The position numbers were made by a program, and so were the translations under genes. The notes below the pieces were generated by a model. The model did no database searches. It was not told the origin of the DNA and worked only from the letters and a program-made list of their open reading frames with translations. A DNA stretch of 42,439 nt from Legionellaceae bacterium (GTDB lineage: Bacteria; Pseudomonadota; Gammaproteobacteria; UBA12402), in contig PANR01000042.1 in the NCBI GenBank assembly GCA_002707695.1, forward strand, positions 1-42,439. The letters are read 5' to 3'. This document shows, in pieces, positions 24,019 to 33,424 of the stretch (the first letter of the stretch is position 1; the number at the start of each line of letters is the position of its first letter).

Positions 24019-25440
24019 ATGGCAAACAAAAAAATTGAATGTGATCTGGTAGTTTTAGGTAGTGGTCCTGGAGGATACACAGCGGCGTTTCGTGCGGCTG
24101 ATTTGGGTTTGAAGGTTGCATTGGTTGAGAAACAAGAGAAGCTTGGCGGCGTGTGCTTGAATGTTGGATGTATTCCGTCTAAAGCGTTATTGCACGCGGC
24201 TAAAGTGATGGATGATGCAGAGGCCATGAGTGAAAATGGTATTGCATTTGGCAAACCAAAAATCGATGTTAAAAAGCTACGTAACTGGAAAGACAGCGTG
24301 ATTACTAAGCTTACCGGCGGGTTGTCTGCGCTTGCTAAGCAGAGAAAAGTCACGGTTGTGTATGGTGAAGGTAAATTTACTGGCCCAAATGAATTGGCTG
24401 TATCAGGCAAAGAGGCAACGACCATCAGTTTTAAACATGCTATTATCGCAGCTGGATCACGCCCGGTAAAATTGCCTTTTATTCCAGACGATAAACGCAT
24501 TGTTGATTCAACTGGTGCGCTTGAGCTTGAAGAAACCAAGGTTGATATGTTGGTTTTGGGTGGTGGAATTATTGGTATGGAAATGGCGACAGTATACGAT
24601 GCATTAGGCGCCAATATTGATGTCGTTGAAATGGCAGATCAACTGATTCCAGGAGCAGATAAAGATGTTGTTGCACCACTGGCAAAGCGTGTTGCTAAAA
24701 AATATAACGCTATCATGCTTGAAACCAAAGTGACGAAAGTTGACGCTAAAAAAGATGGCATTTATGTCACGTTTGAGGGTAAAAATGCGCCAGAAAAACC
24801 GAAGAAATATGGCCGTTTGCTAGTGGCTGTGGGGCGTGTGCCTAATGGTAAGTTGATTGATGCTGAAAAAGCTGGTGTTAAGGTTGATGATCGCGGCTTC
24901 ATTCAAGTTGATAAACAGTTACGCACCAATGTGCCACACATTTATGCGATTGGTGATATTGTCGGTAACCCCATGTTGGCGCATAAAGCACATGCTGAAG
25001 CACACGTGGCCGCTGAAGTCATTGCAGGCAAAAAACATTATTTTGATCCTCGTTGCATTCCAGGCGTTGCTTATACCGATCCTGAGATCGCTTGGACAGG
25101 CATGACTGAGAAAGAAGCCAAAGAAAAAGGTGTGAATTACGGCAAGGGTGTATTTCCTTGGATGGCGAGTGGGCGTTCACTCGCGATGTGTCGCGATGAG
25201 GGCTTAACAAAAATTTTATTTGATAAAGAAAGTAATCGCGTGATTGGCGGTGGAATTGTCGGCCCGAATGCGGGTGAATTAATTGCTGAAGTGTCGTTAG
25301 CTGTTGAAATGGGATGTGATGCAGAGGATGTGGCGTTGACTATTCATCCTCATCCAACCTTGTCAGAGTCAGTGGCAATGGCGACTGAAGCTTATTTGGG
25401 CAGTATTACTGATCTTTATATGCCTAAGAAAAAGGATTAG
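24019..25440 (+). CDS. lpdA: Dihydrolipoamide dehydrogenase (E3)
   Basis: This FAD-dependent flavoprotein re-oxidises the dihydrolipoyl groups of 2-oxoacid dehydrogenase complexes with NAD+. The FAD-binding motif GSGPGGY is at 14-20. The redox disulfide is C46-C51 in GGVCLNVGCIPSK. The NAD-binding motif is GGGIIGMEMA in the middle, and the catalytic His-Glu pair is in HPHPTLSE near the C-terminus. The length of 473 residues matches E. coli Lpd (474). GGAG lies six bases before the ATG. A repeat doublet separates it from aceF, so cotranscription may be reduced or the gene may have its own promoter. Confidence 0.97.
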   Translation: MANKKIECDLVVLGSGPGGYTAAFRAADLGLKVALVEKQEKLGGVCLNVGCIPSKALLHAAKVMDDAEAMSENGIAFGKPKIDVKKLRNWKDSVITKLTGGLSALAKQRKVTVVYGEGKFTGPNELAVSGKEATTISFKHAIIAAGSRPVKLPFIPDDKRIVDSTGALELEETKVDMLVLGGGIIGMEMATVYDALGANIDVVEMADQLIPGADKDVVAPLAKRVAKKYNAIMLETKVTKVDAKKDGIYVTFEGKNAPEKPKKYGRLLVAVGRVPNGKLIDAEKAGVKVDDRGFIQVDKQLRTNVPHIYAIGDIVGNPMLAHKAHAEAHVAAEVIAGKKHYFDPRCIPGVAYTDPEIAWTGMTEKEAKEKGVNYGKGVFPWMASGRSLAMCRDEGLTKILFDKESNRVIGGGIVGPNAGELIAEVSLAVEMGCDAEDVALTIHPHPTLSESVAMATEAYLGSITDLYMPKKKD

Positions 25441-25498
25441 TGTGCTGTGATAGCAGGAATGACAAGGAAAACAAATTTTTTAAAAAAGGAGAAGTGTT

Positions 25499-25924
25499 AT
25501 GCCAAGTTACAAACATGTGTTATTTGCAACCGATTTGACTGATGAAAACCATCATATCGTTCAAAAAGTTCAGAAGCTTGTTGAGTCTTATGGTGCAAAG
25601 CTTTCACTCGTTCACGTTGTAGAGCATCTTGCGGCCATTGCTTACAGTTACATGGGCAGTGTTGATGTTGAAGAGCAGTTGCTAGAAGAAGCCAAGAAAC
25701 AAATGGCTAAGCTTGCGGGTGAAATGGGTGTTGATGAAAAAGATACTTATGTTGAGGTTGGTCATCCTAAAACTGAAATTCTTGAAGTGGCTAAGACAGT
25801 CAAAGCAGATTTAATCATGGTGGGCAGTCACGGTCGCTCAGGCATTACCGCGATTATAGGTTCGACAACCAATGCTATTATCCATGGTGCTGAGTGTGAC
25901 GTGCTTGTTGTTCGTGCAAAGTAA
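25499..25924 (+). CDS. Universal stress protein, ATP-binding UspA-family type
   Basis: A 141-residue single-domain Usp. The ATP-binding signature G-x2-G-x9-G-[ST] is present in VGSHGRSGITAIIGSTTNAI near residues 110-129, and the domain ends with the usual CDVLVVR strand. It starts with KHVLFATDLTDE, typical of the family. A strong ribosome site (AAGGAG at about 25486-25491) precedes the ATG. It follows lpdA by 58 bases, a gap that contains a degenerate AGGAATGACAA fragment of the local repeat. A terminator hairpin follows its stop. Stress or dormancy survival is the usual role; the specific client is unknown. Confidence 0.93.
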   Translation: MPSYKHVLFATDLTDENHHIVQKVQKLVESYGAKLSLVHVVEHLAAIAYSYMGSVDVEEQLLEEAKKQMAKLAGEMGVDEKDTYVEVGHPKTEILEVAKTVKADLIMVGSHGRSGITAIIGSTTNAIIHGAECDVLVVRAK

Positions 25925-25941
25925 TGGGTGTATGGAATCAC

Positions 25942-25976
25942 AGGTTGGGTTGCTAGCTGTCTGACCCAACCTTTGT
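25942..25976 (+). terminator. Probable terminator after the usp gene
   Basis: AGGTTGGGT (25942-25950) pairs with ACCCAACCT (25964-25972) around a 13-base loop, followed by a short, broken T run (TTTGTT). It lies between convergent usp and mfd. Confidence 0.7.
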
Positions 25977-25979
25977 TGA

Positions 25980-28900
25980 TTAGCTAAGAGCAGTTAATAT
26001 TTTTTTCAATGTTTCCACACGTGGCTTAACGCCACTATCCTCTTCAAATACGCACTTGAGTATATGACCTTTTTCCATCTTGAGATGTTTGTGTTGCTTG
26101 AGGAGGGCAATAATCTTTTGTGGATCAATTGGTGCGTGTGATAAAAAGTCAATTTTAGCTGAGGTGTTGCTGATATCAATCTGTTTCACTTTGAGCGGTT
26201 CAGCGAGAAGTTTTAATTCAGTGATGGCAAATAGGTTGAGTGTTTCTTCGGGCAAAGTGCCAAATCGATCAATCATTTCAGCCTTAAGTTCAGTGAGGAT
26301 CGCTTTGGTTTTGCAGTTTGCAATACGTTTGTATAATACCAAGCGTGTGTGCACATCAGGAAGATATGATTTTGGAATGATAGCGCTTTTGTTCAGGTTA
26401 ATCGTCGTGGTTTGCGGCAATTCATTTAACACATTGATTTTTTTGCCAGCTTTCAAATCCTGCACAGTACGCTCTAATAGCTCCATATATAGCGTAAAAC
26501 CGATTTCTTCAATACGCCCGCTTTGCTCTTTGCCTAGAAGTTCGCCGGCACCACGAATTTCTAAGTCATGCGTGGCTAGTGTGAAACCGATGCCCAGATC
26601 TTCAAGTGAAGAAATAGCTTCTAAGCGCTTTTTCGCATCGCTTGTTATACCTTTTTTGCCTGGCGTGAGTAGATAGGCGTAGGCTTGATGGTGTGAGCGA
26701 CCGACACGGCCGCGTAATTGATGTAGTTGGGCTAAGCCAAGCTTATCTGCACGGTCGATGATAATCGTATTTGCGCTTGGAATGTCAATGCCAGATTCAA
26801 TGATCGTTGTGCAAACTAACAAATTGGTTTTTCGATGATGAAAGTCATTCATAATTTTTTCAAGCTGGCGCTCTCGCATTTGTCCATGCGCGATAGCAAT
26901 GCGTGCCTGGGGAATCAGTTTGTTTAATTCATCCGCCGTTTTTTCGATGGTTTGAACATTGTTATGTAAAAAATATACTTGTCCGCCGCGCATAATTTCA
27001 CGTGTGGCTGCTTCGCGAATAATGTGATCTTTTCGCTCATGAACGAATGTTTTTATCGCCAAGCGTTTGGCAGGCGGCGTGGCAATCAACGACAGGTCAC
27101 GAATACCTGATAACGACATGTTTAACGTTCGTGGTATAGGTGTTGCTGTCAGTGTGAGTGTATCGACATTCGCGCGCATGGTTTTCAGCGCTTCTTTATG
27201 TTTTACACCAAAACGATGTTCCTCATCAACAATCATCAAGCCTAGATCGCGAAACTGAATATCAGATTGTAGCAAACGGTGAGTGCCAATGAGAATATCC
27301 ACTTTACCTTGCTTTAGTTTTTCTAGGGTAGATTGTTGTTGCTTGGCAGATCGAAAGCGTGAGAGCAAATCGACACTGACAGGCCACTTGGCAAATCGAT
27401 CACAAAAATTATCGTAATGTTGCTGAGCAAGCAAAGTGGTGGGGACTAACATCGCTACTTGTTTGCCATTTTGAACCTCAAGAAATGCTGCTCTCATGGC
27501 CACTTCAGTTTTACCGAAACCCACATCACCACAGATAAGCCGATCCATCATTTTTTCGCTGCACATATCATCTAATGTTTCATTAATGGCTTTGTGTTGG
27601 TCTTTGGTTTCAGTGAAAGGAAACTCACGAGCAAACTGTTCATACTGCTCATCAGGCGCTTGGCAAGCAAAAGCAATTTCTTTTGCGCGCTTAGCATAAA
27701 GCTCGAGTAATTCTGCAGCGACATCATGAATTTTTTTAGCTGCTCTTTTTTTTGCTTTTTCCCATTGATCACTGCCAAGTTGGTGAAGCGGGGCATGTTC
27801 AGCATCATGTCCACTGTATCGGCTAATAAGATTAAGCGATGAAACGGGGACGTAGAGCTTGTTTTTTTCGGCATATTCCAGTTTTAAATATTCATCTGAT
27901 TGACTATCATGTTCGATGCTTTCAAGGCCAAGATAACGACCAACGCCGTGCTCTAAATGTACAACAGCATCTCCGATATTGAGCTCGACTAAATTGCGGA
28001 TAATATTGTCTTGGTTGATGTCGACAGATTTTTTGTCTCGAACAGCAGGTAGATCAATCTCTCCAAACAAATCGTTTTCGGTGATTAAACTGTAGTGATC
28101 GCTTGTAAATCCTTGTTGAAATGGTGCCACGCAAAGCAAAATACCTTTTATAGCTTGTTGAGGAAGGTCATCAATCATCTGATGATTAAAATGATGTTCG
28201 TGAAATAATTGATGCAACATTTCACGACGTCCGATGCTATTGGCGCAGATAAGCAAATTAGGGTGAGACTTTGAAAATGATTTAAGCGATTGAAGTGGAT
28301 CAGTTGCTTGATGGTTGATCGTGAGTGTAGAGGCCAATGGGCGTGTATAGCTAGGGCTTTCAGTTAATGTTAGCTGTGAAAAAGCTTTGCAGTGTGTGAG
28401 TAAATCAGTTTTATTAAGAAACAGTTGGTGGGGTTCGAGAATGGGGTGAGTGATATCATGTGCAAGTTGATCATGGCGTCGAGAAATAATCTCCCAGGCA
28501 TGATCGCAACTATCTTGCGTGTTAGCAATGTGCACAATGCTGGTATTTTCAGGCAGATAATCAAACAAGCTGCCTGTTTTTTCAAAAAACAAGGGCAAGT
28601 AGTATTCTATCCCTGCGGTGAGTTTTCCATCGCTGATATCTTGATACACGGCGCAGCCAGCTGGATTTCCGTGAAACTTTTCTCGCCACTGTTGTCGAAA
28701 TAAACGTATAGCTTCATCGGTGAATGGAAATTCTTTTGCGGGCAATAAATTTAATTGTTCAATTTTATGTGTTGAACGTTGTGTTTCAGGATCAAAGCAT
28801 CGAATCGTATCAACTTCATCATCAAATAATTCAATACGATAAGGTTGGTTTGCGCCCATGGGAAAAAGGTCAAGTAAGGCCCCGCGTATACAAAATTCAC

Positions 28901-29381
28901 CATGTTCCATAACTTGTTCAACGCGGCGATAACCGGCTTCTGTCAGTTTTTCTCGAACTTTTTCAAGCGCTAGTTTTCCACCTGTATTTAGTTGAAGGCT
29001 GAAACCATCTAAAAATGTTGTGGGTGGCAACCGTTGTATAGCGGTGCTAATGGAAGTAATAATAATCGATTTTTTACATTCTGGTAACTGCTGTAAGAGT
29101 GTCAGTCGCTCAGAAATAATATCTTGATGTGGTGAAAGCATATCATAAGGCAGTGTTTCCCAGTCAGGGAAATAGTGCACCGTGTCGTTTGGCATGAGAT
29201 GCGCCATGGATTGATAATACTGTTGTGCGGTTTGGTTGTTTGTGCATAACACGACAATAGGAAATGGCTGTTGTTCATACATCGCTTTAATAAATAATAT
29301 TTTTGCCGCACCAATAAATCCGTCAAACGTTTGTTTGTTGCCGGGGATGTGATTGATTGTTGCTATTTCTTTGTTAAACAT
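25980..29381 (-). CDS. mfd: Transcription-repair coupling factor Mfd
   Basis: Mfd removes RNA polymerase stalled at DNA lesions and recruits UvrA. The 1133 residues (E. coli 1148) show the UvrB-homology modules in the N-terminal third, the polymerase-interacting domain near VELNIGDAVVHLEHGVGRYLGL, and RecG-like helicase motifs. These motifs include the Walker A box CGDVGFGKTEVAMRA, the DEEH box IVDEEHRFGV, TLTATPIPRTL and the QLRGRVGRS segment. A C-terminal TRCF domain completes it. The ATG at 29381 lacks a clear ribosome site. The long-arm hairpin element copy B begins 20 bases upstream and could lie in the mRNA leader. Confidence 0.97.
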   Translation of the reverse strand: MFNKEIATINHIPGNKQTFDGFIGAAKILFIKAMYEQQPFPIVVLCTNNQTAQQYYQSMAHLMPNDTVHYFPDWETLPYDMLSPHQDIISERLTLLQQLPECKKSIIITSISTAIQRLPPTTFLDGFSLQLNTGGKLALEKVREKLTEAGYRRVEQVMEHGEFCIRGALLDLFPMGANQPYRIELFDDEVDTIRCFDPETQRSTHKIEQLNLLPAKEFPFTDEAIRLFRQQWREKFHGNPAGCAVYQDISDGKLTAGIEYYLPLFFEKTGSLFDYLPENTSIVHIANTQDSCDHAWEIISRRHDQLAHDITHPILEPHQLFLNKTDLLTHCKAFSQLTLTESPSYTRPLASTLTINHQATDPLQSLKSFSKSHPNLLICANSIGRREMLHQLFHEHHFNHQMIDDLPQQAIKGILLCVAPFQQGFTSDHYSLITENDLFGEIDLPAVRDKKSVDINQDNIIRNLVELNIGDAVVHLEHGVGRYLGLESIEHDSQSDEYLKLEYAEKNKLYVPVSSLNLISRYSGHDAEHAPLHQLGSDQWEKAKKRAAKKIHDVAAELLELYAKRAKEIAFACQAPDEQYEQFAREFPFTETKDQHKAINETLDDMCSEKMMDRLICGDVGFGKTEVAMRAAFLEVQNGKQVAMLVPTTLLAQQHYDNFCDRFAKWPVSVDLLSRFRSAKQQQSTLEKLKQGKVDILIGTHRLLQSDIQFRDLGLMIVDEEHRFGVKHKEALKTMRANVDTLTLTATPIPRTLNMSLSGIRDLSLIATPPAKRLAIKTFVHERKDHIIREAATREIMRGGQVYFLHNNVQTIEKTADELNKLIPQARIAIAHGQMRERQLEKIMNDFHHRKTNLLVCTTIIESGIDIPSANTIIIDRADKLGLAQLHQLRGRVGRSHHQAYAYLLTPGKKGITSDAKKRLEAISSLEDLGIGFTLATHDLEIRGAGELLGKEQSGRIEEIGFTLYMELLERTVQDLKAGKKINVLNELPQTTTINLNKSAIIPKSYLPDVHTRLVLYKRIANCKTKAILTELKAEMIDRFGTLPEETLNLFAITELKLLAEPLKVKQIDISNTSAKIDFLSHAPIDPQKIIALLKQHKHLKMEKGHILKCVFEEDSGVKPRVETLKKILTALS

Positions 29382-29401
29382 ACTGTGTTAATGGGGTTGT
29401 T

Positions 29402-29514
29402 AAAGGAGATGGCATTCATGCAGTGAAAACACGTTCAAGCACTTCCTTGTGTCGCTCCGAATGGGACATCCATGTCCCATTAGGGTTTCCACTGCATGAA
29501 TGCCATCTCCTTTT
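29402..29514. repeat. Long-arm hairpin element, copy B (upstream of mfd)
   Basis: Outer arms of about 27 bases are nearly perfect complements: AAAGGAGATGGCATTC with CATGCAGTG (29402-29425), and CACTGCATG with GAATGCCATCTCCTTT (29490-29514). A central perfect hairpin pairs AATGGGACA (29460-29468) with TGTCCCATT (29473-29481). The interior (AAAACACGTTCAAGC, TGTCGCTCCG, TAGGGTTT) matches copy A at 11613-11726, whereas arm and inner-stem sequences differ. It is in the same orientation relative to a minus-strand gene as copy A. A T run follows on the plus strand, so termination is another possible role. Confidence 0.85.
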
Positions 29515-29631
29515 TATGCTTCATACAGCAATGTATATAATCCTACAAAAATATCCATAAGTATGCGACACTACTGCAACAATCGCTGAGTGTTGCGTGT
29601 GGTGAGGTAAGTTTAGAGGAGATGGTAACTG

Positions 29632-30321
29632 ATGTCATTTAAATATCCAAGATTTATTGCACATCGTGGGGCATCTGGGAGCGCCCCTGAAAATACCTTG
29701 AAAGCATTTCGTGAGGCCAAGCGCTTGGGCGCGAGCATGGTTGAGTTTGATGTGGGGCTGTGTGCCGATGAAGTTGCCGTTGTTATTCATGATGATACGG
29801 TTGATCGTACGACAAATGGCCATGGCAATGTGCTGGCGCTAACATTGGCTGAACTCAGAGCATTGGATGCTGGCGAAGGTGAGCGCATTCCAACCTTGGG
29901 TGAGGTGTTGGCATGTTTAGTTGAGCTCAATCTAGCAGCTAATATTGAAATCAAGCCGTGTCGGGGGCTCGAAAAACGAACGGTTAGCACGGTGTTAGCA
30001 GATATTGCTCGTTGGCAGGCCAAGTTGCCCGCGATAGTGATATCAAGCTTTTCAAATGTTGTATTAAATGAAGTTCGTCGACAAAGTGATCAATCCTTGC
30101 TGGCGGCTTTATTTGAAGCATTGCCTGAGGGCTGGGAAAAACAGATTGTTCATTTAAATTGCATATCGGTGAATCTTAACAAAGCGCACATTAATGCCCA
30201 GAAAATTCAATTAATTAAATCGAAGGGATATCAGGTTTTGTGCTACACTGCCGAGACATCTCGCGAGGCTGAACCTTGCTTTGAGATGGGCGTTGATGCG
30301 GTATTTGTTAATAATATTTAA
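29632..30321 (+). CDS. Glycerophosphodiester phosphodiesterase, UgpQ/GlpQ family
   Basis: A 229-residue cytosolic TIM-barrel enzyme that hydrolyses glycerophosphodiesters to glycerol-3-phosphate and an alcohol. The family residues are visible: HRG at 11-13, EN at 20-21, the metal ligands E38 and D40 in MVEFDV, the catalytic H53 in VIHDDT, and NIEIKP further on. There is no signal peptide, so the UgpQ (cytosolic) type is favoured over periplasmic GlpQ. GAGGAG precedes the ATG. fadE begins 22 bases downstream, suggesting a lipid-breakdown operon. Confidence 0.93.
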   Translation: MSFKYPRFIAHRGASGSAPENTLKAFREAKRLGASMVEFDVGLCADEVAVVIHDDTVDRTTNGHGNVLALTLAELRALDAGEGERIPTLGEVLACLVELNLAANIEIKPCRGLEKRTVSTVLADIARWQAKLPAIVISSFSNVVLNEVRRQSDQSLLAALFEALPEGWEKQIVHLNCISVNLNKAHINAQKIQLIKSKGYQVLCYTAETSREAEPCFEMGVDAVFVNNI

Positions 30322-30343
30322 TCAAAATTATTAAGGGTAATAT

Positions 30344-32779
30344 ATGGAATTCATGTGGATGTTTGCTTTTGTTATCTTGATGTCGGTCCTGTTGGTGATG
30401 CGTGCATCGTTGATCGTGTTCACTTTATCCGGCATAGTATTGCTGTTGCCTTTTACCTTTTTTTCTCATGCGCCATTGGGTGATAAAATATTTTTTTGGA
30501 TCCTGTGGGTAGTTATCATTTTACCTTTTAATTTTACCGTGCTGCGTCGCCAGCTCATTTCACGCTATCTTTTTGCATTTTATAAAAAAATTATGCCCAA
30601 AGTCTCTCAGACTGAAATCGATGCATTGGAAGCTGGTGATGTCTGGTGGGAAGCAGAAATGTTTCAGGGCAAACCAAAATGGAAAACACTGTTAAATTTT
30701 CCGCGGCCACAATTAACACCTGACGAGCAAGCGTTTCTCGATGGGCCGGTTGAAGAGATCTGTAGTCGCATCAACGATTGGAAAATGACACATGAAGATG
30801 CCGATATGCCCGAAGAAATGTGGCAATTTTTTAAAGACCATGGTTTTTTCGCGCTAGAAGTGCCAAAGGAATATGGCGGTCATGGCTTTTCTGCTTATGC
30901 ACATTCGGTTATTGTCACTAAATTATATTCTGCAAGTGTGACTGTGGCGGTCAATGTGAGCGTGCCCAATTCTTTAGGCCCAGCAGAATTACTTTTACAT
31001 TACGGCACAGACGATCAGAAAAAATATTATTTACCACGTTTAGCAAAAGGCATTGAAATGCCTTGTTTCGCTTTAACCTCAGCGCATGCTGGCTCTGATG
31101 CTGGTTCAATGCAAGATTATGGTATTGTTTGCCGAGGCGAATTTGAGGGTAAAGAAGTATTGGGCATGCGTTTAACGTGGGATAAACGTTATATCACGAT
31201 GTGCCCTGTGGCGACCATTTTGGGGTTGGCGTTTAAGTTATACGATCCCGAGCATTTGATTGGCGAGCAAGAAGAGGTGGGGATTACTTGTGCCATTATT
31301 CCTACGCACATAAAGGGCGTTAAGCACGGTCGTCGTCATTATCCATCATGTTCAGTTTTTCAAAATGGTCCAACACAAGGCAAAGACGTTTTTGTGCCGC
31401 TTGATTATATCATTGGTGGACAAGAGCAAGCGGGTAAAGGTTGGCGCATGCTAATGAACTGTTTGTCAGTAGGCCGGGCAATTTCATTGCCAGCAAGTGG
31501 ATTAGCCGGGTTAAAAGTCATGGCATTCACTACTGGGGCTTATGCTCGCATCAGACAGCAGTTTGGTATTGCAGTTGGAAAGTTTGAAGGAGTGGGCGCA
31601 GAGCTGGCAACGATTGCTGGATTAACTTATGAGGGTGCTGCGCTCAATGAATTGACTATGACTGCAGTTGGTTTGGGTAAAAAGCCTTCCGTTTGTTCCG
31701 CTATTTCAAAATATCATTGTACCGAGAAAGCACGCCAAGCGATGATTGCAGCGATGGATGTACATTCGGGTAAAGCGGTGATGTTAGGTCCTAAAAATTA
31801 CGTGGCTCGTGCTTATCAACAAGTGCCAATCGGTATCACGGTAGAAGGAGCAAATATTTTAACGCGCAACATGATTATTTTTGGTCAGGGCGCGTTTCGT
31901 TGTCATCCTTATGCGCATGCTGAATGGGCATCGGCACAGCTCACAGAGAAAAAAGTGGCGCTTAAGGCTTTTGATAAAGCGATTTTTGGGCATTTGGGCT
32001 ATACGTTAAGTAATTTTGCACGCTCGTTTTTTATTGCATTAAGCGGTGGGCGTTTCACTGCGGCGCCAAAAGGTCCGATGAAGCGCCATTTTCAACATCT
32101 CACACGATTTAGCGCATCTTACGCATTAGTATCTGATCTCTCGATGTTGTTGCTGGGTGGAAGTTTAAAAAGAAAAGAGCGCATATCTGCACGTCTGGGT
32201 GATATATTAAGTGATTTATTTATTGGTTCTGCGGTATTAAAGCGTTATCAGGATGATGGTTGCCCCAAGTTAGATAAGCCTTTCGTTGATTGGGCAATGA
32301 AGGATATTTTGCATCGCATTGAAGAAAGTTTTGATGAGTGTTTGCGAAATTTTCCGTTACGCTGGGCAGCGTGGTTAATGCGTGCATTAGTCTTTCCGCT
32401 GGGGCGTTATGCCAATCGTCCTGCAGATAAGCTCGAACAAAAAGTTGCAACTTTGCTTATGCAGCCGAATGCTGCGCGTGATCGTTTGACGGCAAACATG
32501 TACGTTGGAAAGATAAGCAATGAAAATAACGCCTATGCTTTAAATGAAGCGGCGCTCAAAAAAGTGATTGAGACAGAGGAGCTCTTTAAAAAAGTGCGTA
32601 AGGCTTTCAGGCAGGGTGATTTGACCGCGCTGACCTTGGCAGAGCGTTTAGATGAGGCGTTGAAAAAAGCGCTTATTTCTGAGGCTGAGCATCAACAGAT
32701 GTGTGAGGCAGAAAAGCTGCGTCAACAAGTCATCGCCGTTGATGATTTCGCCACCGATGATTTGCAAAAGTCACGATGA
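30344..32779 (+). CDS. fadE: Acyl-CoA dehydrogenase FadE
   Basis: This enzyme catalyses the first, FAD-dependent step of fatty acid beta-oxidation. The 811 residues match E. coli FadE (814), with the same layout. Two N-terminal membrane helices (about 1-70) come first, then a linker (DVWWEAEMFQGKPKW). The acyl-CoA dehydrogenase core includes VPKEYGGHGFSAYAHS and LTSAHAGSDAGSMQDYG, and the long C-terminal domain is specific to FadE. AAGGGTAA lies ahead of the ATG. It is preceded by the glycerophosphodiesterase. A perfect 11-base inverted repeat follows the stop. Confidence 0.95.
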   Translation: MEFMWMFAFVILMSVLLVMRASLIVFTLSGIVLLLPFTFFSHAPLGDKIFFWILWVVIILPFNFTVLRRQLISRYLFAFYKKIMPKVSQTEIDALEAGDVWWEAEMFQGKPKWKTLLNFPRPQLTPDEQAFLDGPVEEICSRINDWKMTHEDADMPEEMWQFFKDHGFFALEVPKEYGGHGFSAYAHSVIVTKLYSASVTVAVNVSVPNSLGPAELLLHYGTDDQKKYYLPRLAKGIEMPCFALTSAHAGSDAGSMQDYGIVCRGEFEGKEVLGMRLTWDKRYITMCPVATILGLAFKLYDPEHLIGEQEEVGITCAIIPTHIKGVKHGRRHYPSCSVFQNGPTQGKDVFVPLDYIIGGQEQAGKGWRMLMNCLSVGRAISLPASGLAGLKVMAFTTGAYARIRQQFGIAVGKFEGVGAELATIAGLTYEGAALNELTMTAVGLGKKPSVCSAISKYHCTEKARQAMIAAMDVHSGKAVMLGPKNYVARAYQQVPIGITVEGANILTRNMIIFGQGAFRCHPYAHAEWASAQLTEKKVALKAFDKAIFGHLGYTLSNFARSFFIALSGGRFTAAPKGPMKRHFQHLTRFSASYALVSDLSMLLLGGSLKRKERISARLGDILSDLFIGSAVLKRYQDDGCPKLDKPFVDWAMKDILHRIEESFDECLRNFPLRWAAWLMRALVFPLGRYANRPADKLEQKVATLLMQPNAARDRLTANMYVGKISNENNAYALNEAALKKVIETEELFKKVRKAFRQGDLTALTLAERLDEALKKALISEAEHQQMCEAEKLRQQVIAVDDFATDDLQKSR

Positions 32780-32789
32780 TAATATTGTG

Positions 32790-32839
32790 AGAGATTTGCA
32801 CGGGCAGATAGGCCTGTAATGAATGCATTGCAAATCTCT
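32790..32839. promoter_or_regulatory. Inverted repeat between fadE and a small exported-protein gene
   Basis: AGAGATTTGCA (32790-32800) and TGCAAATCTCT (32829-32839) are perfect complements 28 bases apart. There is no T run, so it is not a typical terminator. TTGCAA (32828-32833) in the right arm could serve as a -35 for the gene at 32888. The role is unknown. Confidence 0.45.
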
Positions 32840-32887
32840 ATGTATAGGCTATTATTAAAGTGGTGTTCATTAACAAGGAGTTCAGCG

Positions 32888-33172
32888 ATGAAAGTAACCC
32901 GTAAAATGAAGGTATTAGTACTTGGTGCAGCTGCGATGCTCTGCTCGTCACAAGCTGTTTTGGCTCGCTCAACACAAGGGACAAGTGTGCCCAGCTATCC
33001 TCGCTACCGTCGTGTCGTGCTTGTCCAGACTGCTGGGCATGCAAATACTGGCGTTTCCAGAAATGTAATATGTTACCAAGGGAGTAGTGATTGTGAGGCG
33101 AACCCTGCTGATAATTGCTTGGCGACAAATAGTTGTGACATGGGCGAGCCCCGAAAAGATTATCTCTATTAA
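32888..33172 (+). CDS. Small exported cysteine-containing protein, unknown function
   Basis: The ATG at 32888 has AAGGAG seven bases upstream (32875-32880) and gives 94 residues; the frame is open to 32819 but without a ribosome site. The N-terminus is a signal peptide (MKVTRKMKVLVLGAAAMLCSS, cleavage expected after VLA at about residue 26). The mature part of about 68 residues has four cysteines in its C-terminal half (VICYQGSSDCEANPADNCLATNSCDMG), enough for two disulfides in the periplasm or outside. No family is recognised. A strong terminator follows, so it is a one-gene unit. Confidence 0.7.
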   Translation: MKVTRKMKVLVLGAAAMLCSSQAVLARSTQGTSVPSYPRYRRVVLVQTAGHANTGVSRNVICYQGSSDCEANPADNCLATNSCDMGEPRKDYLY

Positions 33173-33214
33173 GCCAACGGAAGAGGCCGGTACCTTTGAT
33201 TGTCGTGATTAATA

Positions 33215-33240
33215 AGCCCTGATGATTCAGGGCTTTTTCT
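33215..33240 (+). terminator. Rho-independent terminator after the small exported-protein gene
   Basis: AAGCCCTGA (33215-33223) and TCAGGGCTT (33228-33236) enclose a TGAT loop, followed by TTTTC. The next 185 bases up to the MFS gene hold no gene that can be supported. Confidence 0.9.
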
Positions 33241-33424
33241 TGGTTGCAGGCGTCAAAAATTTCTTTACACCGCGTGCAAAGTCTGCGACAGTAGTGAGGT
33301 TTATGTGTGAAGAAAATGCTAACATACAAGTGTTTTTAGGCGGGAAAAACTCCAGCTTACTGAGATCTATCCCCTCCGTCAAGTGTTTTTTTCTCAACAG
33401 CGCTGATGACAAAGCGGGGTGGCG

